DNA from: Amycolatopsis antarctica
GTDB taxonomy: Bacteria > Actinomycetota > Actinomycetes > Mycobacteriales > Pseudonocardiaceae
Reading direction: 5' to 3'
DNA length: 64,000 bases
Assembly (NCBI RefSeq): GCF_002262875.1
Contig: NZ_NKYE01000002.1
Coordinates: forward strand, 1 to 64,000
In this document: positions 16,712 to 25,395 of the stretch, one piece after another
Position numbering within the stretch: the stretch's first letter is position 1
Layout of the letters: the number at the start of each line of letters is the position of its first letter
Program-made: the position numbers and the translations under genes
Notes under the pieces: model-generated
Seen by the model: only the letters and a program-made list of their open reading frames with translations
What the model was told of the DNA's origin: nothing
The model's database searches: none

Positions 16712-19347
16712 TGACCGAGAACGCGCCCCAGCAGCAGACCGACCTTCCTGCGACCTGGAGCCCGGCCGACGAAGAGGCCGCGCTCTACCAGCGCTGGGTA
16801 GACGCCGGGTACTTCACCGCCGACGCGAGTTCGGCCAAGCCCCCGTTCAGCGTGGTGATCCCGCCACCGAACGTGACCGGCTCCCTGCACATCGGCCACG
16901 CCTTCGAGCACACGCTGATCGATGCCGTCACCCGCTACCACCGGATGCGCGGTGCCGAGGCGCTGTACCTGCCGGGCATGGACCACGCCAGCATCGCGGT
17001 GCACGCGCTGGTGGAGAAGCAGCTCCGCGCCGAGGGCACCAGCCGCCGCGACCTCGGCCGGGAGGCCTTCGTCGACCGCGTCTGGCAGTGGAAGAACGAG
17101 CACGGTGGCCGGATCCTGTCGCAGATGAAGCGCCTCGGCGAGGGCGTGGACTGGACCCGCGAGCGGTTCACCATGGACGAGGGCCTGTCCACCGCCGTCA
17201 CCACGATCTTCAAGCGCCTCTACGACGACGGGCTGATCTACCGCGCCGAGCGCCTGGTCAACTGGTCCCCGGAACTGCGTTCGGTGCTCTCCGACGCCGA
17301 GGTCGAGCACAAGGAGGTCGAGGGCGAACTCGTCTCCATGCGCTACGGCGACGGTGACGACTCGATCGTCGTGGCCACCACCCGGGTCGAGACGATGCTC
17401 GGCGACACGGCCGTCGCCGTCCACCCCGGCGACGAGCGGTACCGGCACCTCGTCGGCCGCTCCGTGGAGCTGCCGCTGACCGGCCGCTCCATCGTCGTGG
17501 TCGCCGACGAGCACGTGGACCCGGAGTTCGGCACCGGTGCGGTCAAGGTGACCCCGGCGCACGACCCGAACGACTTCGAGATCGGCAAACGGCACGGCCT
17601 GCCGATGCTGACGATGATGGACGAGCAGGGCCGGATCACCGGCACCGGCACCGAGTTCGACGGGATGGACCGGTTCGCCGCCCGCGCGGCCGTCCGGGAA
17701 AAGCTGCGCGAGCAGGGACGCATCGTCGCGGAGAAGCGCCCGTACCTGCACAGCGTCGGGCACTCCGAACGGTCGAAGGAGCCGATCGAGCCACGGCTGT
17801 CGCTGCAGTGGTTCGTCAAGGTCGGCCCGCTGGCGAAGGCGGCGGGTGACGCGGTGCGCTCCGGCGAGGTCGCCGTGCACCCGCCGGAGATGGCCAAGCG
17901 CTACTTCGACTGGGTGGACAACCTGCACGACTGGTGCATCTCCCGCCAGCTCTGGTGGGGTCACCGCATTCCCGTCTGGCACGGTCCGGACGGTGAGATG
18001 GTGTGCCTCGGGCCGGGCGAACAGCCGCCCGAGGGCTGGACGCAGGACGAGGACGTGCTCGACACCTGGTTCTCCTCCGGGCTGTGGCCGTTCTCCACGC
18101 TCGGCTGGCCCGACGACACCGCGGACCTGCGCAAGTTCTATCCGACCTCGGTGCTGGTCACCGGCTACGACATTCTGTTCTTCTGGGTCGTCCGGATGAT
18201 GATGTTCGGCATCTACGCCACCGGGCGGCCGCCGTTCGCGACGATCGCGCTGCACGGCATGGTCCGGGACGAGAACGGCAAGAAGATGTCGAAGTCCGCG
18301 GGCAACGTCGTCGACCCGCTGGAGTGGATGGACCGCTACGGCACCGACGCGCTGCGGTTCACCCTGACCCGTGGCGCCAACCCCGGCACCGACGTGCCGA
18401 TCAGCGAGGAATGGGTCAACGGCTCGCGCAGTTTCTGCACGAAGCTGTGGAACGCCACCAAGTTCGCGATGATGAACGGCGCCACCTGCGCCCGCCCGGT
18501 GCCCGAGCCGGACGCGCTGACGGAGGCCGACCGGTGGATCCTCGGCGGACTCGCCACCGTCGTGTCCGAAGTGGACGATCAGCTCGCCGACTTCCAGTTC
18601 GCCAAGGCCACCGAGACGCTCTACCACTTCACCTGGGACGAGCTCTGCGACTGGTACCTGGAACTGGCGAAAGTCCAGCTCTACCAAGGCGAACCGGAGC
18701 GTGTCGAGGCGACCAGGGCGGTGCTGGGCCACGTGCTCGACACGGTGCTCCGGCTGCTGCACCCGCTCATCCCGTTCGTCACCGAACGACTGTGGACCAC
18801 CCTCACCGGAGGCGATTCGCTGGTCGTCGCCGAGTGGCCCGCGCTGCACGGTACCGACGCCCGCTATGCCGACCCGGTCGCCGACAAGCGGATCGCCGAC
18901 GTGCGCAAGCTGGTCACCGAGGTTCGCCGCTTCCGCTCGGACCAGGGGCTCAAGCCGGGGCAGAAGGTCTCCGCCCGGCTGACCGGCCCCGGCTGGGAGG
19001 ACCTGGCCGGGCACGCGGCCGCGGTGCGCTCGCTCGTCCGGCTCACCGAACCGGAGGACGGGTTCACCGCGAGCGCGGCCTTCGAGGTCGCACTCGGCGG
19101 CGGGACGGCGAACGTGGAGCTCGACCTCTCCGGCACGATCGACACCGTCGCCGAGCGCAAGCGGCTGGCCAAGGACCTCGCGGTGGCCGAGAAGGAGCTG
19201 AAGCAGACCGAGGGCAAGCTCGGCAATCAGGCCTTCATCGACAAGGCCCCGGCCGCCGTCGTCGACAAGATCAAGGTGCGCAGGGAGACCGCGGTCGCCG
19301 ACATCGAACGGATCAACTCGCGGCTCGCGGCGCTGCCGGTGTCCTGA
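16711..19347 (+). CDS. valS: Valyl-tRNA synthetase
   Basis: A class I aminoacyl-tRNA synthetase that charges tRNA-Val. It has 878 residues with [13 protein letters not shown] (HIGH at residues 60-63), the editing domain in the first half ([11 protein letters not shown] and D-P-N-D-F-E-I-G), [15 protein letters not shown], and K-M-S-K-S near residue 525. The anticodon-binding domain is followed by a C-terminal coiled coil ([18 protein letters not shown]) that grips tRNA. The active-site loop reads M-D-H-A-S-I-A-V, a normal variant. GTG 16711 is the only good start. Confidence 0.98.
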   Translation: MTENAPQQQTDLPATWSPADEEAALYQRWVDAGYFTADASSAKPPFSVVIPPPNVTGSLHIGHAFEHTLIDAVTRYHRMRGAEALYLPGMDHASIAVHALVEKQLRAEGTSRRDLGREAFVDRVWQWKNEHGGRILSQMKRLGEGVDWTRERFTMDEGLSTAVTTIFKRLYDDGLIYRAERLVNWSPELRSVLSDAEVEHKEVEGELVSMRYGDGDDSIVVATTRVETMLGDTAVAVHPGDERYRHLVGRSVELPLTGRSIVVVADEHVDPEFGTGAVKVTPAHDPNDFEIGKRHGLPMLTMMDEQGRITGTGTEFDGMDRFAARAAVREKLREQGRIVAEKRPYLHSVGHSERSKEPIEPRLSLQWFVKVGPLAKAAGDAVRSGEVAVHPPEMAKRYFDWVDNLHDWCISRQLWWGHRIPVWHGPDGEMVCLGPGEQPPEGWTQDEDVLDTWFSSGLWPFSTLGWPDDTADLRKFYPTSVLVTGYDILFFWVVRMMMFGIYATGRPPFATIALHGMVRDENGKKMSKSAGNVVDPLEWMDRYGTDALRFTLTRGANPGTDVPISEEWVNGSRSFCTKLWNATKFAMMNGATCARPVPEPDALTEADRWILGGLATVVSEVDDQLADFQFAKATETLYHFTWDELCDWYLELAKVQLYQGEPERVEATRAVLGHVLDTVLRLLHPLIPFVTERLWTTLTGGDSLVVAEWPALHGTDARYADPVADKRIADVRKLVTEVRRFRSDQGLKPGQKVSARLTGPGWEDLAGHAAAVRSLVRLTEPEDGFTASAAFEVALGGGTANVELDLSGTIDTVAERKRLAKDLAVAEKELKQTEGKLGNQAFIDKAPAAVVDKIKVRRETAVADIERINSRLAALPVS

Positions 19348-19349
19348 CA

Positions 19350-19374
19350 GCCGACCAGGCCGGGCCTGGTCGGC
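19350..19374 (+). terminator. Hairpin after valS
   Basis: GCCGACCAGG and CCTGGTCGGC form a 10-bp stem with a 5-base loop two bases after the valS stop. Part of the arm (CGGCCTGGTCGGCTCGG) is repeated directly downstream. Confidence 0.6.
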
Positions 19375-19392
19375 TCGGCCTGGTCGGCTCGG

Positions 19393-19665
19393 TCAGCGGC
19401 CGGTGTCCGGGGAGATCACCGTGCGGACCTCGGACACCCGGTCGCACGGGAAGCCGCCGCGCCGCGCGTGCTCGGCGATCAGCTCCGGATCGTTCGCGTC
19501 GTAGACGCAGTACAGCTTGTCCCCGGTGACATAGCTCTGCACCCACGCGATCTCCTCGCCGAGGTCGGCCAGCACGTCGTTCGACTTACGGGAGAGATCG
19601 GCTAGATCCTCCTGTCGCAGGGCTCCCGCTCCGGGCAGAGATCGTTCGATCACATAGCGCCCCAT
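19393..19665 (-). CDS. DUF4242 (SCO4226-like nickel-binding) protein
   Basis: A 90-residue ferredoxin-like protein starting M-G-R-Y-V-I-E-R-S-L-P-G-A-G, with W-V-Q-S-Y-V-T-G-D-K-L-Y-C-V-Y-D-A and E-L-I-A-E-H-A-R-R-G-G-F-P. The layout matches DUF4242. The Streptomyces member SCO4226 binds nickel; whether this copy does is inferred from family only. A cytosolic monomer or dimer is expected. It is a single gene, convergent with valS. Confidence 0.9.
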   Translation of the reverse strand: MGRYVIERSLPGAGALRQEDLADLSRKSNDVLADLGEEIAWVQSYVTGDKLYCVYDANDPELIAEHARRGGFPCDRVSEVRTVISPDTGR

Positions 19666-19813
19666 GGGGTCGGCCTCCTCGTGGTCGGCTGTACGGAAGA
19701 CCGGAGACCTCGTTGTCGGATCCCGGCCGTCCGTCCGACGCTATGCGTCCCGGTACCGTGCGCGCACTGGCCGACCGGGCGGCGTTACCCCTCCGCCGGG
19801 CGGGTTTCCGGCG

Positions 19814-20722
19814 TCAGCCCAGGTGCTCGGCGAGCACCCCGGCGATGCCCTCCATGCCGCGGCGGAACGGGTGGTAACTCGCCGCGGCGAGCAGGTTCGT
19901 GTCCTTGCCGTTGATCCACGCCTGTCCGCCCGCGCACGCGTCGTGCCCGAGCGAGGGACCGAACGTGTCCACATAGGACGACGTGCCCTCGGCGCCGACG
20001 GCGTCGGACACCGCCTTGTTGAGCGCTTCCTCGATGGAATTGAGCCAGGCGTAGTCGCCCTCGGCGAAGGGGAGCGCGGCGCAGTAGCCGGACTCCGGCG
20101 CGATCCGCGGGTAGCCGACGGCGAGCACGGTGGCCTCGGGTGCCCGCGAGCGGATCTCCCGCAGCACGCCCTCGACGCTGCGCCCGGTGTCCGCGATCGC
20201 CGTCATCAGCGTGTCCACGCCGTTCTCGGTGAAGTGCTCCCGGCAGGGCGCGCCCGCCGGGTCGGCATCGCGCAGGCCCGGACAGGTGCTGATGATGCTG
20301 CCGAAGACACCGTGATCGTTACCGCCGATGCCGAGGGTCACCAGATCGGTGCCGGCGTCCAGCGCGTCGAGTTGTGGCTTGTTCGAGCCCAGCGGCACGC
20401 TCTGCGCGGCCGTCATGTCGCCGGTGTCCGCTGCGCTGCAACTCACGTCGGTGAACCGGGAGACCCCGAGCCGCCCGGCGAGCAGCGAGGGATAGTTCGA
20501 GGTGGATTTCGCGCAGCCGACCGGGTCCAGGCGCAGCAGCGGGATGAGCGGACCGGCGGTGTACGAGTCGCCGAGGGCCACGTACTCGACGGCGTCGTCC
20601 GGCCCGGAACCGGCCTTGCCCCACTCCGGGACGGCATCGGCCGAGGCCGATCCGGGCAGCAGCACGGCGAGCAGCGCCGACACGGTGACGATTCCGGCGA
20701 GCAGGGGACGGCGAACGCGCAT
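19814..20722 (-). CDS. Secreted SGNH/GDSL lipase-esterase
   Basis: The 302-residue product has a Sec signal peptide (M-R-V-R-R-P-L-L-A-G..., cleavage likely after A-S-A near residue 28). SGNH blocks follow: G-D-S-Y-T-A-G (nucleophile Ser), G-I-G-G-N-D-H, and a C-terminal Y-H-P-F with the catalytic His. The pattern of Cys residues fits the disulfide-bonded extracellular lipases/esterases of Streptomyces (S. exfoliatus/SCO7513 type). ATG 20722 gives the signal peptide at the N-terminus; the open frame further upstream is non-coding. It diverges from folC. Confidence 0.92.
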   Translation of the reverse strand: MRVRRPLLAGIVTVSALLAVLLPGSASADAVPEWGKAGSGPDDAVEYVALGDSYTAGPLIPLLRLDPVGCAKSTSNYPSLLAGRLGVSRFTDVSCSAADTGDMTAAQSVPLGSNKPQLDALDAGTDLVTLGIGGNDHGVFGSIISTCPGLRDADPAGAPCREHFTENGVDTLMTAIADTGRSVEGVLREIRSRAPEATVLAVGYPRIAPESGYCAALPFAEGDYAWLNSIEEALNKAVSDAVGAEGTSSYVDTFGPSLGHDACAGGQAWINGKDTNLLAAASYHPFRRGMEGIAGVLAEHLG

Positions 20723-20905
20723 GAACGGCCTCGGATTCTGGAGGGTGCGGGAACGGTGTACGACGAACACTTCTGTTCCTACTGGGATCCGGCCGATCCC
20801 GCTGCGCCCGTACGGGTGGCCTCGCCGTGCGGTCGCCCGCCGCCCGCCGGGCGGTCGCACGTAGACTCGGCAGGTACTGTCACCAGGCACGAGTTGGGAG
20901 CACGT

Positions 20906-22732
20906 GTGCCGCGAGAAGACGGCCGTGACCTGCCGGACGAATCATTCGACTCCGGCGGATCAGCCGAACCGGACCAGCCGGCACCACCGCGCCGAAGCGC
21001 CGAACTCGCCGATCCGGGCAGCTTCCGCGGGATCGACGAACTCGACCGCGGGTCCAGCGACGACCACGACGACCGTGACCCCTACGAGCCGGACCCCTAC
21101 GAGCCGGACCCCTACGAGCCGGACACCCACGAGCGCGACCGTGATCCCTACGACCAGTCCGCCGACGACACCGACGGCACACTGACCGCGAGCGACGAGG
21201 CGTTCGACGTCGGCGGTGGTTCCCGCGGCGGAATCGGTGGTATCGGCCAGCTCGGCGACAACCTCGCGCTCGGCCCGGTGCCCGACCTCGCCGCCGCCGG
21301 CCCGGACGAGCATGCCCCGCACGAACTCGACGACCAGGGCGCGCCCCCGCCGGAGATCGATCCGAACGGCAGGCAGGCCCGGTACGAACTGGGCGCCGTC
21401 GAGGCGGAACTGAACCAGCGCTGGCCGGAGACGACGATCGAGCCGTCCACCGAGCGGATCGCGGCGCTGCTGAGCCTGCTGGGCGACCCGCACAAGGGCT
21501 ACCCGGTACTGCACGTCGGCGGGACCAACGGCAAGACCTCCGTCACCCGGATGATCGAAGCGCTGCTGACCCGGATGGGCCTGCGCGTCGGCCGCTACAC
21601 CAGCCCGCACCTGCAGTCGGTGACCGAGCGCATCAGCATCGACGGCGCACCCGTCTCGGCGGCCAAGTACGTGGAGACCTACGCCGACGTCGCACCGTTC
21701 ATCGGCATGGTCGATCGTGCCACCGGCGACAAGGGCCCGCTGATGAGCAAGTTCGAGGTGCTCACCGGCATGGCCTTCGCCGCCTTCGCCGACGCGCCCG
21801 TGGAGGCGGCGGTGCTCGAAGTGGGGATGGGCGGCCGCTGGGACGCCACCAACGTCGCCGACGGCCAGATCGCCACCATCACGCCGATCGGCATCGACCA
21901 CGTCGAGTACCTCGGTGCCGACCTGGAGGCGATCGCCGCCGAGAAAGCCGGGATCATCAAACCCGGCTCGGTGGTGGTGCTCGCCGAACAGGACGACGCC
22001 GTCGAACGGGTACTGCTGGAACGGGCCATCCAGGTCGACGCCTCCGTGGCACGGCAGGGCAGCGAGTTCGGCGTCCTGGCCCGTGAGATCGCCGTCGGCG
22101 GGCAGCTACTGAGGCTGCAGGGGCTCGGCGGCGTGTACGAGGACATCTTCCTGCCGCTGCACGGCGCCCACCAGGCCGCCAACGCCGCGCTGGCGCTCGC
22201 CTCCGTCGAGGCGTTCTTCGGTGCGGGCAAGGAGCGCAAACTGGTCGGCGAGGCCGTGCGGGAGGCGTTCGCCGAGATCACCACGCCGGGCAGGCTGGAG
22301 CGGGTCCGCGCGGCACCGACCGTGCTGCTCGACGCCGCCCACAATCCGCACGGCGCCAAGGCGCTGGCGGGTGCGGTCGGCGAGGAGTTCGCGTTCCGCA
22401 AGCTGGTGGCCGTGGTCGGCGTGATGGCCGACAAGGACGCCCACGGCATCCTGGACGCACTGGAGCCGGTCGTGTCGGAGCTCGTGGTGACCCAGGCCCG
22501 CAACCCCAGGGCGATGCCGGCCGACGAACTGGCGGCACTGGCCAGAACGATCTTCGGCGAGGAACGCATCTCGGTCGAGACCACCCTGGACGCCGCCGTC
22601 GAGACGGCGATCGGGCTCGTCGAGCAGTCCGACGACCCGGAGGAACCGCTGGCCGGTGGCGGTGTGCTGATCACCGGCTCGGTGGTCGTCGCCGGAGAGG
22701 CCCGCACACTGTTCGGCAGGGAGCCGGAATGA
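20906..22732 (+). CDS. folC: Bifunctional folylpolyglutamate/dihydrofolate synthase with acidic N-terminal extension
   Basis: FolC joins glutamate to dihydropteroate and to folates. The catalytic part starts near residue 150 (R-Y-E-L-G-A-V-E-A-E-L) and has the P-loop H-V-G-G-T-N-G-K-T-S near residue 203, Y-T-S-P-H-L, A-V-L-E-V-G-M-G-G-R-W-D-A-T-N, and D-A-A-H-N-P-H-G in the C-terminal domain. The first ~150 residues are an Asp/Glu/Pro-rich extension with three identical D-P-Y-E-P units; it is probably disordered. GTG 20906 (M-P-R-E-D-G) is chosen because GGGAG lies 5 bases upstream. The DUF4233 gene overlaps its stop, the usual partner in actinobacteria. Confidence 0.95.
   Translation: MPREDGRDLPDESFDSGGSAEPDQPAPPRRSAELADPGSFRGIDELDRGSSDDHDDRDPYEPDPYEPDPYEPDTHERDRDPYDQSADDTDGTLTASDEAFDVGGGSRGGIGGIGQLGDNLALGPVPDLAAAGPDEHAPHELDDQGAPPPEIDPNGRQARYELGAVEAELNQRWPETTIEPSTERIAALLSLLGDPHKGYPVLHVGGTNGKTSVTRMIEALLTRMGLRVGRYTSPHLQSVTERISIDGAPVSAAKYVETYADVAPFIGMVDRATGDKGPLMSKFEVLTGMAFAAFADAPVEAAVLEVGMGGRWDATNVADGQIATITPIGIDHVEYLGADLEAIAAEKAGIIKPGSVVVLAEQDDAVERVLLERAIQVDASVARQGSEFGVLAREIAVGGQLLRLQGLGGVYEDIFLPLHGAHQAANAALALASVEAFFGAGKERKLVGEAVREAFAEITTPGRLERVRAAPTVLLDAAHNPHGAKALAGAVGEEFAFRKLVAVVGVMADKDAHGILDALEPVVSELVVTQARNPRAMPADELAALARTIFGEERISVETTLDAAVETAIGLVEQSDDPEEPLAGGGVLITGSVVVAGEARTLFGREPE
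21077..21121 (+). repeat. Three perfect 15-bp tandem repeats inside folC
   Basis: GACCCCTACGAGCCG occurs at 21077-21091, 21092-21106 and 21107-21121. A degenerate fourth copy follows at 21122-21136. Each unit encodes D-P-Y-E-P, and copy-number change would keep the frame. Confidence 0.9.
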
Positions 22733-23175
22733 CCGCGCACGAGGCTGGAGGCGTGATGTCGGAGGAGGACACGACGGCGACGCCGCGACCGCCTGCCAAG
22801 GACCCGATGAAGTCGTTCCGCGGCGTGCTGGCCGGAACGCTGATTATGGAGGGGATCGTCGTCGCGCTCGCGCTGCCGGTGATCGCCAACCTGGGCTCCG
22901 GGATCGGCAGCGGGACGGCGTGGGTGGTCATCGCGATCGCGGTGGCGCACCTCGTGCTGTGCGGCATGCTGCGCCGTCCGTGGGCGCTGCCCGTCGTGCT
23001 GGCCCTGCAGGTCGCGCTCATCGCGTTCTTCTTCGTCGTCCCCGCCGTGTCGGTGATCGGCATCCTGTTCCTGGCGATCTGGCTGTGGCTGCTGTGGCTG
23101 CGCCGCGACGTCGCCCGCCGCATGGCCGAGGGAACCCTGCCCAGCCAGCAGCCCCCGCCCGCCGGGAGCGGATAG
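22729..23175 (+). CDS. DUF4233 membrane protein
   Basis: A 148-residue protein with four hydrophobic helices (about residues 32-54, 60-80, 86-106 and 108-126), cytosolic-looking ends, and the conserved F-R-G-V-L-A-G-T-L-I-M-E-G-I-V in helix 1. DUF4233 proteins are encoded right after folC in actinobacteria; the function is unknown. ATG 22729 overlaps the folC stop (ATGA); an internal ATG at 22756 after GGAGGC is an alternative start. Confidence 0.92.
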   Translation: MTAHEAGGVMSEEDTTATPRPPAKDPMKSFRGVLAGTLIMEGIVVALALPVIANLGSGIGSGTAWVVIAIAVAHLVLCGMLRRPWALPVVLALQVALIAFFFVVPAVSVIGILFLAIWLWLLWLRRDVARRMAEGTLPSQQPPPAGSG

Positions 23176-23220
23176 CGCGCAGGCCGTTCCTGTCGGTGCT
23201 CGCTGCTGGCCTTCGCGGCC

Positions 23221-24140
23221 ATGGGCTCAGCGCGGACGGCATTGTCGGGCAAGATCGCACTGGTCGCCGGGGGCACCAGGGCGGCGGGGCGGGGAATCGC
23301 CGTCGAACTGGGCGCCGCGGGCGCCACCGTCTACGTCACCGGCCGGACCAGTGGTTCGGTGCGCTCGGAGATGGACCGGCCGGAGACCATCGAGGAGACG
23401 GCCGCACTCGTCGACACGGCGGGCGGGCACGTGATCCCGGTCCGCGTGGACCATTTGGTGCCGGAAGAGGTCCGCGCACTTGTCGCCCGGATCGACGCGG
23501 AGCAGGGCGCCCTGCACATCCTGGTGAACGACATCTGGGTGCCACCGAGATCGAGTGGGACAAGTCCGTCTGGGAGTCCTCGCTGGAACTCGGGCTGCGC
23601 ACCCTGCGCCTGGCCGTCGACACCCACGCCATCACCAGTCACTTCGCGATGCCGCTGCTGATCAGGACGCCCGGTGGCCTGGCCGTGGAAGTGACCGACG
23701 GGACCGACGAGTACAACGCGGGGAACTACCGGGTCTCCTTCTTCTACGACCTGGCCAAGGCATCGGTGAACCGGATGGCCTTCGCACTCGCGCACGAACT
23801 GGGGCCGTACGGGGGAACCGCGGTGTCCCTCACCCCGGGCTGGCTGCGCTCCGAGGCCATGCTGGAGGCGTACGGGGTCACCGAGGCGAACTGGCGGGAC
23901 GCGACCGCGCGCTCGCCGCACTTCGCCATCTCGGAGAGCCCCGCCTTCGTCGGCCGCGCGGTGGCGGCACTCGCGAGTGACCCAGACCTGTCCCGGTGGA
24001 ACGGCGCGTCCGTCTCCAGCGGTGAACTGGCGAGGGTCTACGGCTTCACCGACCTCGACGGCAGCAGGCCGGACGCCTGGTACTACGTCACCGAGGTCCA
24101 GGACGCGGGCCTGCCCGCCGACACCACTGGTTACCGCTGA
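23221..24140 (+). pseudogene. SDR-family oxidoreductase gene broken by a one-base frameshift
   Basis: The first half (from ATG 23221) has G-K-I-A-L-V-A-G-G-T-R-A-A-G-R-G-I-A and reaches I-L-V-N-D-I-W. The second half in the next frame continues A-T-E-I-E-W-D-K-S-V-W-E through Y-D-L-A-K (Y-x-x-x-K) to the stop at 24140. The break is at the GGG of TCTGGGTGCC (23535-23544): one extra G would read W-G-A-T-E-I-E-W and restore one continuous SDR of about 306 residues. All the domains are otherwise preserved, so the change is recent or a sequencing error. As read here, translation ends out of frame at 23661. Confidence 0.85.
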
Positions 24141-24240
24141 CACCCGCGCGGCGGACACCGGGCAGCTCGGCCGGACGGCGAGGTGCTGATCCGGCGGGAA
24201 CGACTGAGGTGCGGCCCGGGCGCCGCGTACCGTCCGGTGG

Positions 24241-24792
24241 ATGGGGATCGGCAGTGAGGCGGCCAGATCGTACGACTGGCTGCTGTCGGAACTGAACCGC
24301 ACCGAGCCGAGGAACCGTGCCGACGCCGTGCGGCGGGCCCAGGAGTTCTACGTCCCGGACGTGGCGATGGACGGGGAGACGGCCACCGTGGTCGTGCGCT
24401 ATGTCGACGGGAGCCGGAAAAGCATGCGCGTCCGGCTCGCGCTCGTCGACGAGCGCGGCGCATTCGTGGACTACAGCCAGTTCGGCACCCACCTCCTGGC
24501 ATTCGTCAGCACCAGGTACGGCGAGCAGGAACATCTCCTCATCGAGGAGAACGAGGAGTACCTGGAGGTCGCCCCAGGGGACTACTTCGGTGGGCCTTCG
24601 CCAGCCGGGGCGACGGGCACCGGGGGCTACCGCGGCTGGGAAGCAACCCCGTCGCGGCCCGGGCGTGCGCGCGGCGGTTTCGGTGTCTCCGTCCCCCAAC
24701 CCGTCCCTCCGCGACCGGTGACCGCAGCGCCGCCGGAGCGACTCGATAGGCTCGGCCGCATAACACAAGGTCTAGTAAGGAGAAATACCGTC
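24241..24792 (+). CDS. Hypothetical ORF open into ndk
   Basis: A 184-codon frame from ATG 24241 runs in frame into ndk without a stop codon. Its first ~120 residues look like a real folded domain ([43 protein letters not shown]). The rest is a Gly/Pro/Arg-rich linker. I do not recognise the family. Either it is an independent gene that has lost its stop codon, or it is made as a fusion with NDK. The codon pattern is like that of its neighbours. Confidence 0.5.
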
Positions 24793-25203
24793 GTGAGTGA
24801 ACGCACGCTGGTCCTGGTCAAGCCCGATGGCGTCAAGCGGGGCCTCGTCGGCGAGGTCGTCTCGCGCATCGAGCGCAAGGGCCTCACCCTCGCCGCGCTG
24901 GAGCTGCGCACCGTCGAGCGCTCCGTTGCCGAGGAGCACTACGCCGAGCACAAGGAGCGCCCCTTCTTCGGCGACCTGCTCGAGTTCATCACCTCCGGCC
25001 CGGTCGTCGCGATCGCCGTCGAGGGGGAGCGCGCCATCGCCGCCTTCCGCCAGCTCGCCGGGGGCACCGACCCCGTGGAGAAGGCCACCCCGGGCACCCT
25101 GCGCGGCGACTTCGCCACCGAGGTCCAGTACAACCTGGTGCACGGCTCGGATTCGGCCGAGTCCGCCGAGCGGGAGCTGAAGCTCTGGTTCCCGAACAAC
25201 TGA
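24793..25203 (+). CDS. ndk: Nucleoside diphosphate kinase
   Basis: NDK balances nucleoside triphosphate pools by phosphate transfer through a His. The 136-residue product is full length: [10 protein letters not shown] at the start, R-P-F-F-G-D-L, the catalytic region ending N-L-V-H-G-S-D-S (His118), and the C-terminal W-F. GTG 24793 follows AAGGAGA at 24776-24782 with 10-base spacing. It gives the family's normal N-terminus, which is why it is preferred over the upstream in-frame ORF. A strong hairpin terminator follows. Confidence 0.95.
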   Translation: MSERTLVLVKPDGVKRGLVGEVVSRIERKGLTLAALELRTVERSVAEEHYAEHKERPFFGDLLEFITSGPVVAIAVEGERAIAAFRQLAGGTDPVEKATPGTLRGDFATEVQYNLVHGSDSAESAERELKLWFPNN

Positions 25204-25248
25204 CCGAGGTCGTGCCGACCGGGTAGAACGGTCGGCAGCAGGCGTCGA

Positions 25249-25280
25249 CGGGCCGCGTCACCCACGGGTGACGCGGCCCG
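25249..25280 (+). terminator. Terminator after ndk
   Basis: A perfect 14-bp stem (25249-25262 with 25267-25280) with a 4-base loop lies 46 bases after the ndk stop. TTCACGTTC follows it. Confidence 0.75.
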
Positions 25281-25395
25281 TTCACGTTCACTCCATCGTC
25301 CGCTGTTCGACGTGTTCATCCCGGAACCCCTTCCCTTCCGTCCCCCGATACGGTGAGCTATCGCTCGAAATGTTCACCAATCTGTGGGGTAATGG

